64,000 nt of DNA from Paralichthys olivaceus (lineage: Eukaryota; Chordata; Actinopteri; Pleuronectiformes; Paralichthyidae). How positions within the stretch are numbered: the stretch's first letter is position 1; each line of letters begins with the position of its first letter. The notes below the pieces were generated by a model. That model was not told where the DNA came from. It saw only the letters and a program-made list of their open reading frames with translations, and did no database searches. The stretch is from positions 18,287,501 to 18,351,500 of the forward strand of contig NC_091093.1 of NCBI RefSeq assembly GCF_024713975.1, read 5' to 3'. This document shows positions 34,780 to 47,640 of the stretch, in pieces. Position numbers and translations under genes: made by a program.

Positions 34780-37700
34780 ATGGCGAAAGAAGGAGCAGAC
34801 ATGACGGAGGAAACCGAGTTCATGATCGACCGACACGTGGGGAGAGACGCTGAGATCGTGGCGGAACCGTGCGGCGACGCCAAGGAGATGCGAGCGGTGG
34901 TCCTGGCGGGGTTCGGAGGTCTCAACAAACTCAGGGTGAGCAGGAAGCCGATGCCCGAGCCCCAGGAGGGTGAAGTGAAGATCCGCGTCAAAGCATGGTG
35001 AATATGACAATACCTGTCAAACGTTAAATACCAGATGGGCTGTGACACCTCAGTATTTCAGGATTCATCACCAGGATGAACGATCAATACCCTGCATTGT
35101 GTTAAAGGGATTTTGCAGCCATGAAGCCACAGGTATTTTCCTCTGGTGAAGCAGGTTGGCTGCTGGAGCCCATTCAACTGGTTTCCAAAAATATTCAGTC
35201 ATTTTGTTGGTATTGCAGTGTCCCTTTTTCTAAATGCTCTAATTGTTGAATTCGGTCCTTTGCCAAATAGTCACAGTTTATGTTAATTAAAGAAGAATGA
35301 AATGAAATGAAGAAAGCTTATTAGAGCCAGTGACTCAACGCTTTTAATCATTAAAGTCATAGTAATCCACGGTATATCTCTCAGGTTAATCTTTTTATTA
35401 TTGATTTAACAGCTGAGGTCAGAGTCAGTTCAGATGCATGATTTATTTATTTGTAGGGTCTGTATTGATTTTTTTAGTTTTTTCTTGCAGTGGCTTGAAT
35501 TTCCTGGATCTGATCGTTCGTCAGGGGACAATAGATAATCCCCCAAAACCTCCCCTTGTCCCTGGGTTCGAATGCTCTGGAATCGTGGAGTCGGTGGGTG
35601 AAAACACAAAGGGATTTGAGGTTAGTGAAGTTACAAGTTATAAAAATGCTGAGAGTATATTGATGAGAAATCCATCAGAGTTAATCCATAATGTACTTTA
35701 CAAACCAGTGGTGGATCGAGGAGTTTTAAAAACCAAGCGCCACAAAGGGGCCACAATTTACAGAGAGAGGCTAATTAGTAAGGTGCTAATTTAAGTCTTA
35801 ACTTGTTTACTGTTAACTCTATAGCTTTTAACAAAGTCAAGTATCACTGAATATGTTTTGAAAATGATTCACATTATGTACTTCAAAAAAGCTCAGATAA
35901 AATTTCAACATATTGTCATATTTATTGTCAGTAGGTGCCTAGTTCATTTAAAAAGATAATACTGACAGGACAGGGGCACTTTGGGGGCCACTCCTTACCC
36001 AGTGTCCTCCTGGTCCTGCCACTGGATCCGCCCCTGGTACAAACTAGAGGAGCTCAATAGAGTGCACCTCCTCTGCCAAGGCCAACGCTCCCCTCACAAA
36101 ACCTCTTTTAATCAGTAGATCTGGATTTTTAATTGGATATGCTCCAGTTTTCATCCATAATAGTCTCCTAAATGTGTCTGATTTCTTTCATCAGAATCCA
36201 TGAATTATTCTTTGAGGAATCAACAAAAATGCTGCAAAACATCCAGTCTCACAATGTTGAATTAAAAGAAAAAAATCCCCTTGATCTGCACCAAAATGCC
36301 ATGGGCCGTGCCCCACCCTTCCACACAGTTTCATGGAAATCGATTGAGTAGTTTTTGCGTAATCCTATAAAAAACAAATAAATTAACAAACTTGTGTATG
36401 TAACCTCCTGTCACATGATTTCTCTCAGATCGGCGACAGAGTCATGGCTTTCGTGAACTACAACGCCTGGGCAGAGGTGGTGTGCACACCAGTGGACTTT
36501 GTCTACAAGATGCCAGACGACATGAGTTTTGCTGAGGCTGCAGCGTTCGCCCTGAACTTCATGGCCGCCTATATGATGCTCTTTGAGGTCGCCAATCTGC
36601 GGGAGGGGATGTCGGTGCTGGTGCACTCAGCAGGAGGTGGTGTAGTAAGTCCGACTCTGATGACTGATGTCACACATGCAGCCACAAAGAGCTCAGCCGT
36701 TTCATCCAACTCATTAGAACTGACTGCTTCATAGCTGCAAATGGAGCAAGCTCATTGTTCCCTGCTGTTAATGCCACAGTGCAAAATGAAAACATAAACT
36801 TTCAATTATTTCTGTCTGCACTTCTTGAACATCCTTGATTAATGTTTTGAAATGACTTTTTAAATCCAAAGACAGTCAGTGTTGTGTGTTCAGTACAAAC
36901 TAACCAATTTCTCATTAGTATTACACAAACAGTGAGGATAAGGACAACAACATTATCTTTATGAATGAGGTTTTTTTATGTTTATTTTTATGAATAATGT
37001 GATGTGTATTGTGTTGTGCTCTATGTCTGGGATTGTGGTACGTTCAGAGCTGCACTCCGTGTTCCTGCCGATGAATTGTTGCAACTCTTTGTTATTTCCA
37101 GGGTCAAGCTGTGGCTCAGCTGTGCTCCACCGTTCCCAATGTCACCGTGTTCGGGATCGCCTCATGTTTTAAACATGCAGCCATCCGAGACTCTGTGACT
37201 CACCTGTTTGACAGAAACGCTGATTATGTGCAAGAGGTCAAAAGGTAAGTGTGGTCGGTTTGTGCGTGTCGTCATCCATTACAGTTTGTAACGATTTAGT
37301 TCATCATGATGCAATTTGGAAACATTTAATTCACAAATGGTTAGAGTTGGACTAATTTTGAAGGCATCGTCACACAGTGTACGTGTCAGCAATTGTGATG
37401 AGGTGGACCAGAGTAGACTCTACCCGTTTCCTTTATTTGGGTCTTGTGCGGCCTTGGTCCGCACAAAGGTTAATCTGAGAGAGCAGTGAAATCTGTAGGG
37501 CGGAGGTCTTCACTGGCAATGTGGAGCAACCGAGGCCATTAGGACCAAGCAGTGACACCCCACACATCTCATCCATGACACAGCCGTTAGCCACTTTATG
37601 CTACAGAGCAAAACGCTGCCTGAAATTGTAATGACTACAACTTTACTGAGTTACACTGCAGAGTCTGTTAGTAAAGATGTTGTGGAGCTTTTGATTATTT

Positions 37701-40700
37701 CAAGAAATCACAGAGGTTTACCATCATTTGTTGCTATACAGTTGCGTTGATTGACAACCATCCACGCTACACAGGAATCCCGCTGTATGACTTTATTGAT
37801 CTGATGATAACACGTAGAGATTCAAATGTTGTTTCATTAGCACTGATTGTTTCATGCTCTCTACTCGCATGTCGACAGTTGCAGTGGATTAATGTTTCTT
37901 TCATCTCTCTGGCTCACACATTCTTCTCGGGATCACGAGCAAAGTACAATTAAATTAATCTTTTTACAAAAGGCAAAAACCATGGGAATCACAAGACCAC
38001 CAAGCAGTTTAGCCAAGCAGGTGTCCAGGGCCACAAGGCAGAGAGTCAGGACTTAGAGGTGCCCGTGATAACAACATGCCTTTCATTCCTTCATATCTGT
38101 ACTTTCAATGAGTCTGGTCATGCCACTGATTGATAAGAAGATGAACTTTTTCTCTCATGATGTAGAAGGTGTTAGTCATGAGGAGTGATGTGGGCACTGC
38201 AAACCCTCGATAATCTCCTCCTAAGAGAAGTGTGGGCAGAGTCAAAAGAATCATGTAGGTTGCACGCTGCAACTTTTTCCCAGAGGAATCAATGATCACA
38301 TCCTATGAATCCATAATTAGTCTAATCCTGAGTCACAGGCTGAATATATTGACTGAATGTGTTTCCACGTTTGCTCTCAGTCATAAATAGGAAAATACAG
38401 CCGTGTCATTGATTCTTGTCTTATCTTACTTTTAAGTACTTTTGGTTTTGGTTGATGAACTATTAACAACATGTTTATTTGAGCTGAAGTGGTCTGTTGA
38501 TAAGTGGATAGACAGGAGAGTGAGCTGTAAATATTTTTGGGCTGAATCTGATTTACATTATTCTCAATAAATGTCAATAGTGAAAAACCAGGACAATTAG
38601 AACAATTATTTCCTTATTCCCAAGGTGATGCCTCTAAATTGCTTGTTTTGTCAAACCAACAGTTCAAAACCCAAAGATAATTTTTTAAATGGGATTTTTT
38701 GCATCTTAAAAATATCTTTATACTCAATAATTTAATGAATTGATTCAGTTCAGAACTAGTCTTTTCTCTAGCAAAAATCTCTCGCCATTCCATGATTTTT
38801 GCCTTTACAATTTATAAACTCTCTGTCTTGTTCGGTTTATTATCATCATCAACTGAATACATTTGGGTTTTGAATTATTGATTAGACATCAATTGTGGTT
38901 CTCTGAAACTTTTGGGGCCATATTTTTTGATTTTTAAAAAAAAATTTGATGGATCATTCGGCTCACTGATAAAGGATCAATCGATCATGAAAATAGTTGC
39001 TGCTTTAATGTTCGGACTATACTTTTACATCTTTATAAGTTTGTATGAATCTTTTTCAGTTGATTTCACCTCTACTTCGTTCTCGATGTTTCAGAATTTC
39101 TCCGGAGGGAGTCGACATCTTGTTGGACTGTCTGTGTGGAGAGAACACAGGGAAAGGCCTGAGTCTGCTGAAGCCAATGGGAACATACATCCTCTATGGT
39201 GGGAACAATACTCCTCAATGTTTTCACTCTGTGTTCATGTGTTTTCTTTAAGTACTTTCAAAGTGGAAATAACTTCATTTACAGTGTTTTAGTCAAAGTT
39301 AATTTAATTTCCACCTAAAAGAATACTTCACAACACTTTGACTCTACACTGAAGTATATGCTTCTTTGGTGTTGTGCTGCATGAGAAGATTGACAGCACT
39401 CTATTGCTGCAGGAAGTGGCATGGTGGTTCAGTGGTTTGCACTGTTGCATCAGAGGGTTCCCATCTGAATTTCTGATGCGAAGTGGGTCTTTCTGTGTGG
39501 AGTCTGCATGTTCTCCTCGTGTCTGCATGGGTTTTCTCTGACTTCCTTCCATGGTCCAAAGACATGCACATTGACGTTAGGTCAACATGGCCATGGGTGT
39601 GAATGGTTGTTTGTCCACGTTGTGCCCCGCCTCTCGCTCAATGTCAGTCGGGATTGGCTGCAGTTCCCCCTGTGCGACCCTGAAATGATAAGCTGTGCAG
39701 ATACTGGATGGATCTGCAATTATTTTGAAGTTTGACCCAAGAGACTGATATATTAGATTAGCCTAATTGCTTTCACCAAGACACATTCATGACATCACCC
39801 TCTGTTGTACAGCAAAACATTTTGAAGCTTTGTTTCTTGGATTTTGTTCCCACTGGACAGAACCAGGCGTGTTGTGACCCTGTTCACTCTCTTTATGCTA
39901 AGCTAATGTCACACTATTCCTTTAAATGCGAGTCTTACATTCAGTCATGGCAACCTGACCAGGGTGTGAGATAATGAGACTCACTAGAGTAAAACATCCT
40001 CCCACAGCCTGAAAATGAAAGATATTTTCTGTCACTGCCACCGTTCTTCTCTGATATCTGTTCATTACTTCAGCTCCCGTCAAGCTTCGTGAATCCAGTA
40101 ACAGAATTAGTGAGAGATTAATTCTCTAGTTATATCCTGAACATGTGCGAAGACATGCTCGCACAGCTCTAAAAGGTCTAAAGGTGCCAGCCACTCCCCC
40201 CCCGTGCCACTCACCCTTCATGCTTCTCTGCTGCCTATTATTGACCAGTCACTTCTGTCCACCCAGTTGCACAGTATTCATCGAACCCTTTTATTTCTGT
40301 TTTTTCAGGCGCGTCAAACATGGTCACCGGGGAAACAAAGAGTTTCTTCAGCTTTGCAAAATCAGTGAGTCAGAGATGCAGTCTGTCCGCAAAACATTTG
40401 AAGGAAATAGTACCAAACATTTCACGGCAAATGCCACACACACACACACAGAAATACATGTGAGTCACTCAGGATGAACGTGTTTCTTTTCCTGCAGTGG
40501 TGGCAGGTGGAGAAGGTGAACCCCATTAAATTGTACGAGGAGAACAAAGTCATAGCAGGATTCTCGCTCCTCAATCTCCTCTTCAAACAAGGCAGATGTA
40601 GCCTCGTCAGATCAGTGATGGACAAACTCCTGCGTCTCTATGAGCAGAAGAAGATCAAGCCGGTCGTCGACTCCCTGTGGGCACTGGAGGAGGTAAGGGG

Positions 40701-43700
40701 GGGGGGGTGATCAGAGACGGTGAATTTAATGATGACGATCCAATTGCATGCGTGTTAAGATAAACAGAGATGTAAGATGTAAGAGAAGATTTCATGCAAA
40801 CATCTTGGCTTGCACACAATCTTTTGTTCCTCCCTGCAGTTCTTGAACATTTTTCCACAGATGGTGGGTAGGTTGGATCTTCCTGTTCCACAATTATTTC
40901 ACACCCACACAAATCCCGACAGGCTATGTCAATCACTTTGCTCTACATTTCTACAAATTCTCTTTCTGTAGTTATTCCTCACCTGGTGAGACCTCGTCTT
41001 CATCATTCAGCATATTTGTTCCATTTTTATTTTTGTAAATCATCGAGCAAGCATATTGAAGACGTTCAGTGCTCGTGGTGACCCTGAGCTGAGAAAGCCC
41101 CCCCCCCAGAATGTCCGATTACATCTAAGTATTTGAGAACCCACATAAATCCTACGATCGCAAGTCTAAATTGTTTCAAAGTTAACTTGAATGCTTCATA
41201 CTCGCTATTGTGAACAGACTCGTCCAATCTAAAGTGGGAGTATGGAAGTAAACGAACTGAGACAGAAGTAATCAATTTATCCAGAAAATCTTTTAATCCT
41301 ACTCGTGTTATCACTTATTCGCCTCATTAGCAGTTTTTTTGCTGACACTGTGTGACTGCACAGATTGGGTGTTGTTGCACTTTGAGGCCACATCTTTATC
41401 ATTTATGATGTTTGGTGACCTCATGTGAATTGGACATAGCACCGCCTTTAAATCACTTGGCACCCGAAACAAAAAATGGAGTCATACTGTGTAGTCAGTT
41501 GCTGAAGGTTCATGCAACTTTAAGCCACTAATGTAGAATGAAATCAGTAAAAGCTGCTTCCAGTAGCTATACAGTATATTTACATACACAATAATTTCTA
41601 TACATATACACTTCTTGTCAACAGATTTACAACACCCACATTTTTCCATTGGTGGGTTTATCCTCCAGTAAAATAATGACCCACAACATTAAAAGAAAAG
41701 AACCAGATGGTGCCGTCACATGATGGAAGAGCAGCACAGTCTTAAATCAGACTTTAATCCCACGGAGCTGATACAAACTGCATTTTTTGAGACCAACTTT
41801 CTGAAAGAAAAGTGATAGAAATAGGGCACATGTGCTCAGCTGCTGGATGAATCAAACATTTTAGATTCAATTTAGGATTTAAGATTCAAAGATTCCTTTT
41901 TTAAAAACTGTATTATTTATTTGTTCTTTGCTTTACTGCCAGAATACACAAACAAAAATTGGACTATGTAAATTCTAGGAGGAACTGGAGTTTGTTTTAA
42001 AACCCTTAACGGCCAATGTACCAATACAGATTTTATACACAAAAATATATTTGTGATCACTGTTTCCAGCAGAGATATAAAAATACATAATCTGTCTTTG
42101 CAAGTAGAATGTTTGGAATTCTTTCCACACCCACCAAATACTCCACACATTCAGATAAGAGCAGAGACAGAGCTGGTAAAACATCACAGGAAGCTGATTA
42201 GAAGTCACACTGAACTTTCTATCTACAGTCACAGAGAGAATATGTTGATGAAATAATGTCTGTCTTCGATTCTCATGGGAAAAGTCCCCCGTACACTTGT
42301 CATTAAACTTTGGCAGATTGCACAGGCCATTCACTGGAACCATTGCCCATGAAGAATCTCATTAGATGGGAGGATGGCGTGGGATGTTGTGTTGGAGGCA
42401 CAGCCTGCCTGATTTGTGTATATGCCTGGAAGGAGAATTCAGACGGTGTTAGTTTACACTTTGACCATGGCAACCTTTTTTTCTCCTGGAATGAAAAGGT
42501 GGAACGTGTGTGTGACTGGAGCAGAATCCCAGGTTTTCTGACCACCAGCAGTTCCAGTGAGGAAATTATTTGTTTATCTTTTACTTTGGTTTCCAGGGTG
42601 TATGATATTTAGGATACTACAAAATAAAGGTGGCCATATAAATAGTATTTCTCAGTGATCTAAATGCAAGTGGAACTTATATGCCCCCTCTCTTCTTTGT
42701 TTTCCCTCGTAGCTGCACGCTGGACAAGTTTCTGACCTAATTTTGCTCTTGGCTTGATCTCCATCATCTCATTTAACAAATGGATGCTTCTGACACAATG
42801 GCTTGTAGACAAAGAGGCACCGTCAGCTCAGTTGTGTCTCTGTGTGGATTGTAATGAGAAAGCAAGATATGGCATCTTGAGTAATCTTTAATAAAGTGTG
42901 AATTTTTCAGTACACAATGAGTCAGAGAAGCTTTAACGAGTTTCAACGATCTTCAATTTTTTTATAGTTTGGACCAGTCGATCCAATCTAGCAGCCTTCG
43001 ACAAATTTTATGATTAGTAGCACAGAGATGGGAAGGTTTGTTGAATCTGAACAAAATGTCAGCTCATATAAAACATGCTGTGGGCAGACTCCCTGATGAC
43101 AGAAGCCTGGCCTTCACTCTGAGTGTGGACTGATTAAAGCCCTGTCTGTAGATCTCTGTTGTATTAAATGTCAGACACGACTGTCCCATATCAATATAAC
43201 AGAATTGATGGGTCAGTCATTGCTAGTTTTGTTTAAAGGACATGATGCAAAAGAGAAGCCAAAGCATCTTGATCGCCATCTGGTGGCTGGCTGCAGTATA
43301 GTTCTGCTCAAAGTCAAATAAACTTTTCTCGAAGACGGTTTCATTTCACGTAGCTCTCATCACACTGGTGTATTATATCGTGTTTCCTATATTGGTTTTA
43401 AGAATTTATTTAATGCTATAAAAATGAGTTTGAATGCCATAATTGACAGCTGAGACTGACTCACGATTGGTCAAATGCGTGCATTGACGGGACCTCGCTA
43501 CCGCGGCTCCGCCCCCCGAACGCTACTGCACAGACTCTGACTCCAAATGTGCTAGATGAGCGTTTGATTATTTTACCTTCATTTCTGGAGGAAATGGAGA
43601 CGCGTCCTGCATCTTTATACTCAGTCTCCTAAATTCGGAAAGAAACATAATTACTGCTTTTTTTTAAATCCAATGGTCCATTGTTGATATTCAAAATGTA

Positions 43701-45537
43701 TATTTTTCTGACCTCATAACAATGACAATGTAAAGTAACTGTAAAAAGGTGGTCCGGTAAATGAGGAAATGATGATGAGCCCAACACAGTGATAAACAGT
43801 GCTTCTAGTGGGCAGAGATTTATAGCTTATGCTGCAGTTCATTTTAATATTCAATCCTCACTACAATTATTATAAAGATGTTTAATTCATTCATCATCCT
43901 TTACAAATTAAACAAACTCCAGCAGGACAATTTGTCTGCAGAGCTGTATTAGGTTTGATTATGGATATGAAAAACGTATGTGTCCTCCAGGAATCTGAGA
44001 CTTTTATTATCCACGTCATTTATTTGTTATTCGAGCCAGTTCTGTTCAACCACTCTAAAGCTGGTTTATTGTGTCCCCCATGCAAAATGCAACCTTCATT
44101 GTTCCTGCACTCACAGTTAAAATAAAGCAGTGTCTTGTACTTGTCTGCTTAATATAGACTGTCTGGGATCATTGCAGGCAGTGAGGTGCTCCTTGCGATG
44201 TCAAACGTGGCCCAGCAGGATGAGTCAGCATCGTTTAGTCAACATTAAGGCCATTAAAGTCTCACACAGAGGGAGTTAAGATTATAGCTGTTCTGAGAAA
44301 AGGGATCCTGCGTCTGTAATAACCAGGAAATGGTTGCAAGTGTCTCTTTTGTGTGGAAACATTTCACCCTTGTCTCCATGTTGCAGCAGCAGACCTCCTC
44401 TTTCAGAGCTTTTATTGTTGAAAGTGGATTTTATGAGAAGAATTCATTTCATTTCAAATACAGATTTGTGAGGAATTCTAATTCTGTGTTTGTTTGTTTT
44501 TTGAAAATTGAAAATGTTCCCAGGGTTCAATGGACACTTTTGGTTTATCTATAAAAGCATCCAGATTATACTCAAATGCAGGGGTGTTGCTATGAAAAGA
44601 GATCCATCGATTTCAAAATATTTAACCGTTGCTGCCCACATTCCTTCATCAACCTTAACGTTGACATAGTTGTCAAGCAATAGCTCCACTAGAGGGCAGC
44701 ACAGTCCTCGAAACCAACAAAAAAACCCCTAAAAATAAAAAACTTCATAATTTTAGAGGTTTGGCTGAAGACTATGTCTATTGTGTATAATTGGGTTTCG
44801 TTTGATTTGATGTAGCTTTTGTAACTATTGCGTTCTATCCTCAGGTAAAAGAAGCCATGCAGAGAATTCACGACAGAGGAAACATTGGAAAACTCATCCT
44901 GGATATGGAGAAGTCGCCCACTCCTCTGGTAACAACAATCATTTAAAACTGACAGGTGGTTGAAATCTGAAATCTTCAACCTCTAGATGTCACTAAATTC
45001 CACACACTGCTCCTTTAAGAAGATGGTGAAATAGTTTTTTAGGAATGATTTTTATATGTCTGGTTAATTAACTACGTGGCTAATTAGCTGGCTGACTTGC
45101 AATGTGCTATTTGTGATTGAGTCATCATTCAGTTTAGTTTGTGATGCAGTGTCAGGTCCAGTCACGGTCATACGGAGGCTGTGAGTGGGATTTCCTCCTG
45201 TTTTACAGCCCTCGTTTCCATGGTGATCTCAACATTAAACCAAGAAAAGCCATTAGACCTATAGACATGCTCATATTGAAACCATATTATACAGCTGCCC
45301 ATTAGCCAAGAGCACATTCTGCTATACACTGCACCTCCTCACGTCTGCTCACATCTACGCTCACCTCTGTTCTCCTTTCGGTGCAATTTCGGTAATACAC
45401 TTAATGAGAGTTGGATTGTATTTTTATCTCTGATGTAGATGGCCAGCGACAGCACAGAGACCAGTGAAGCAGGAGAGGAAGAGGAGGAGCCCGAGGGAGA
45501 CAACGACAGCAAGGAGCGCATGCCCTTCATCCATTAG
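34780..45537 (+). CDS. vat1l: synaptic vesicle membrane protein VAT-1 homolog-like (MDR family)
   Basis: A zinc-free quinone-oxidoreductase-like member of the medium-chain dehydrogenase/reductase family; substrate and cellular role are poorly known. Nine exons: 34780-34997, 35491-35620, 36429-36644, 37102-37244, 39095-39198, 40309-40364, 40498-40692, 44845-44928, 45439-45537, giving 414 residues in one frame (human VAT1L about 419). Landmarks: acidic N-terminal lead, MRAVVLAGFGGLNKLRV (first strand), GLNFLDLIVRQG and PLVPGFECSGIVE (GroES-like domain), then HSAGGGVGQAVAQL, the glycine-rich NAD(P)-binding turn at about residues 182-195. The acidic tail EAGEEEEEPEG ends KERMPFIH. Presence of the tail and of the exact N-terminus separates it from VAT1. 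Intron 7 (about 4.15 kb) is the longest and holds several repeats. Confidence 0.95.
35706..36036. mobile_element. hAT-type non-autonomous element in vat1l intron 2
   Basis: Left end CAGTGGTGGATC, right end GATCCGCCCCTG: short inverted termini of hAT type (CAGNGGNGGATC). Flanks are TTACAAAC at 35698-35705 and GTACAAAC at 36037-36044, an 8-base target duplication with one mismatch, the size made by hAT transposases. 331 bases, no coding capacity. Confidence 0.8.
36045..36415. repeat. dispersed repeat family A copy in vat1l intron 2
   Basis: Begins near GAGCTCAATAGAGTGCACCT and CTCTGCCAAGG, contains TCCATGAATTATTCTTTGAG and CAGTTTCATGGAAATCGATT. Reverse orientation to the copy at 17225, directly beside the hAT element and ending just before exon 3. 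Confidence 0.6.
39415..39725. repeat. SINE-like dispersed fish repeat in vat1l intron 5
   Basis: The head GGCATGGTGGTTCAGTGG followed by AGGGTTCCCATC resembles decayed tRNA A and B boxes. The body has GTGTGGAGTCTGCATGTTCT, GTCCAAAGACATGCACATTG and CCCGCCTCTCGCTCAATGTC, lines I know from a very common teleost repeat. The exact class is not certain. Confidence 0.65.
43272..43286 (-). promoter_or_regulatory. CTCF-like motif in vat1l intron 7
   Basis: Minus strand reads CCACCAGATGGCGAT, one mismatch to the CTCF core. Its orientation is opposite to the motif upstream of vat1l. Confidence 0.4.
43441..43560. repeat. CpG-rich, promoter-like repeat unit in vat1l intron 7
   Basis: A sudden GC- and CpG-rich patch in AT-rich intron: an inverted CCAAT box (ATTGG, 43466-43470), CTACCGCGG and CCGCCCCCC (43509-43517), after AATTGACAGCTGAGACTG. 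I believe this unit recurs in fish genomes, so a repeat is more likely than a unique promoter. Confidence 0.4.
44686..44700 (+). promoter_or_regulatory. CTCF-like motif in vat1l intron 7
   Basis: CCACTAGAGGGCAGC fits every position of the CTCF core consensus. 145 bases before exon 8. Confidence 0.5.
44983..45020. repeat. end fragment of the TTAA element found in clec3a
   Basis: CTAGATGTCACTAAATTCCA and CACACACTGCTCCTTTAAG match, with a few changes, the right end of the element at 50735-51096. Only one end was recognised, so it is a truncated copy in vat1l intron 8. Confidence 0.6.
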
Positions 45538-47640
45538 AGCCAGCGAACCCCTCTGCAACGCGGAGAGTCACGACAGAGGAACACGACCACACACCAGTGT
45601 TGTACAGTATGTGCTGTATGCATGAATGTGCCGTGTGTATGTAGAGTGTATGTGTCTCTTGTCTGTTTACTATTGTTTGTCAGTCGAATGAAGAATAAAA
45701 AACACGTTTGTCACCCAGGCAACAAGTACAAGAGCCATTCTCAAAATAGTAGTATTATATTTTCAACTGTTATTTTAAATGACAGTACATTTACTGTTCA
45801 TTTAATCTGCCTGCAATTTATTTGAATTAGCAACGGACTGAAGAAGCATTTAAACCAGCTGACTAGCATTTAACATTAGTGTCTTTAAAATTAGATTTAG
45901 TAAAGCTCCCAAGTGTTGGCATGTTTAAACATTTCACAAGTAATGAAAGCATTTCGTTTACTTCTCACCTCTGTGACGACTACAACGGAGTATTAGGGTC
46001 ATACTGAAGAAAACTAAATCCAGAATTAAGTTGTAATATTACAAGAGTAATTGAGACGAAAATAACAATATTATGAGAGTAAAGATGTAGTATTACTAGA
46101 ATAAAGACGTAATTGAGAAGAAAGTCATAATATTGCAAGTATAAAGACGTAATTGAGAAAAAAAGTTGTAATTTTACCACTTTGTAAAGTTTGAATTATC
46201 ATAGTATTGCAACTTATTCTCTTTAATACGCCCTAATACTCCCCCCAATACCCTAATACTTCATACTGGAAAATGAGAATCATTTTGACCCCAATGATTT
46301 GGTGCTTCTGACTAAGGGAGTGAATCACCTTCTCTTGTGACATGGGATGAGTGAAGCAGGACAGAAAATTCTTTATGTTGATGTCTGCATGACGTTTTAT
46401 TCTTTGGTGCCAACCTTGTGATATTATGGGATCACCAGTGCCTTTGAGCTACAGAGGAGTGTTTTAATACGCGACATGCTTTCCTCATGTGAAGTTCATA
46501 TTGAACAAACTGACAAAAAGGTATTTTTAACTCGATTGTGGAAACAGATTCATACACTGATAAATGATTCCTCACTTAGACTATATATTCAGAACCTTTA
46601 CTCAAATACACAATATACTGATCCAACCAGTGTTACATAAAAATCTGATTTTCATGACATCAAATGTAAATTGTATCAAAATCTATATAAATACAAGTGA
46701 AAGGATTATAAATTCTGCATTTCCTTAGGGAGGATGATGAATTCAGACTGCAGATGAGTCGGCTTCATCTGACCAAAGTTATTTACTTGTGCCTCTTAAC
46801 AAAAGTGCCATAAAACTCCCAGGATAAATTATTTTGACTACGAGCTGGTGTATAAAGGCATAGTGGTTTAGATTTAAACAGTATTTTGTATTAACTTTAT
46901 TTAAATAACATTCCCTCTACACTGAATCTGAAGGTTGTTACTGAAATACAGGAGAAGAACAGCTGACAAGGAACAAACAGTTGCCAAACACTCGCTCCCA
47001 TATAATCAGGTGATTGATTTGTTTTTATTTTTAATTTGTTAAAGTACAAACAAAGTGCAATGTATATCATTTTCACTATTTATTCGGCTTTGCTTATTCA
47101 GTAGGTTTTATATTTTATAGCATCCGAATAGTTTATCCCTTCACAGAGGATAGATCAAACATTATTTCTCACATAGCAAATCAGTAAAACAAGTCAATGC
47201 TTTGTCGTCATTGCATTTTAAAGAAATCAAAATAATGAGCGAACACATTAACTAACAGGACTAAACCCTGCATGCTCTGAAGCTGAATGATAAACAATGA
47301 AGAGACAGTGTTACTGGATCTACTCAACTCACGACATGAATCATGTTAGAAATGAATTTAAATACAGACAATGATATGTAAAAACTAGAAAATACATCTC
47401 AGTATGATGCCTTTAATGTCAGGAGTGTGTGTGTGCGTGTGTGCATGCACGTGTGTAAGTGAACGAGAGAGAACACATGTTTTTTGAGTGTGTGTATTCA
47501 GATGACTTTGTAAAGAACATGTTTAGGATTGTAGTATATGCACAAACTTCCTTATAAACTATGGTTTACCTGTGGTCGTACATTTTTTTTTGTTGTGTAC
47601 TTTCTTTGAGTACAGCTCTGTTTACTTGAATAAATTTATC
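45538..47640 (+). terminator. vat1l: vat1l 3' UTR region with proximal and distal poly(A) signals
   Basis: Proximal AATAAA at 45694-45699, 157 bases past the stop. Distal AATAAA at 47629-47634 is followed about 20 bases later by a GT-rich stretch (GTGAGTGTGTTTTGT), the classical arrangement, so a 2.1-kb 3' UTR is likely. The region includes the inverted-repeat element at 45987-46242. No other coding sequence is supported. Confidence 0.5.
45987..46242. mobile_element. inverted-repeat element with internal tandem units
   Basis: Ends are GGAGTATTAGGG (45987-45998) and its exact reverse complement CCCTAATACTCC (46231-46242). The interior is a degenerate tandem array of 20-25-base units of the type GAGAATAAAGACGTAAT (about 46029-46175). 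No coding capacity. Confidence 0.7.

Noticed and set aside
34572-35048. Minus-strand frames of 129-158 residues
   Set aside because: Antisense to the vat1l promoter and exon 1; low complexity and no homology recognised.
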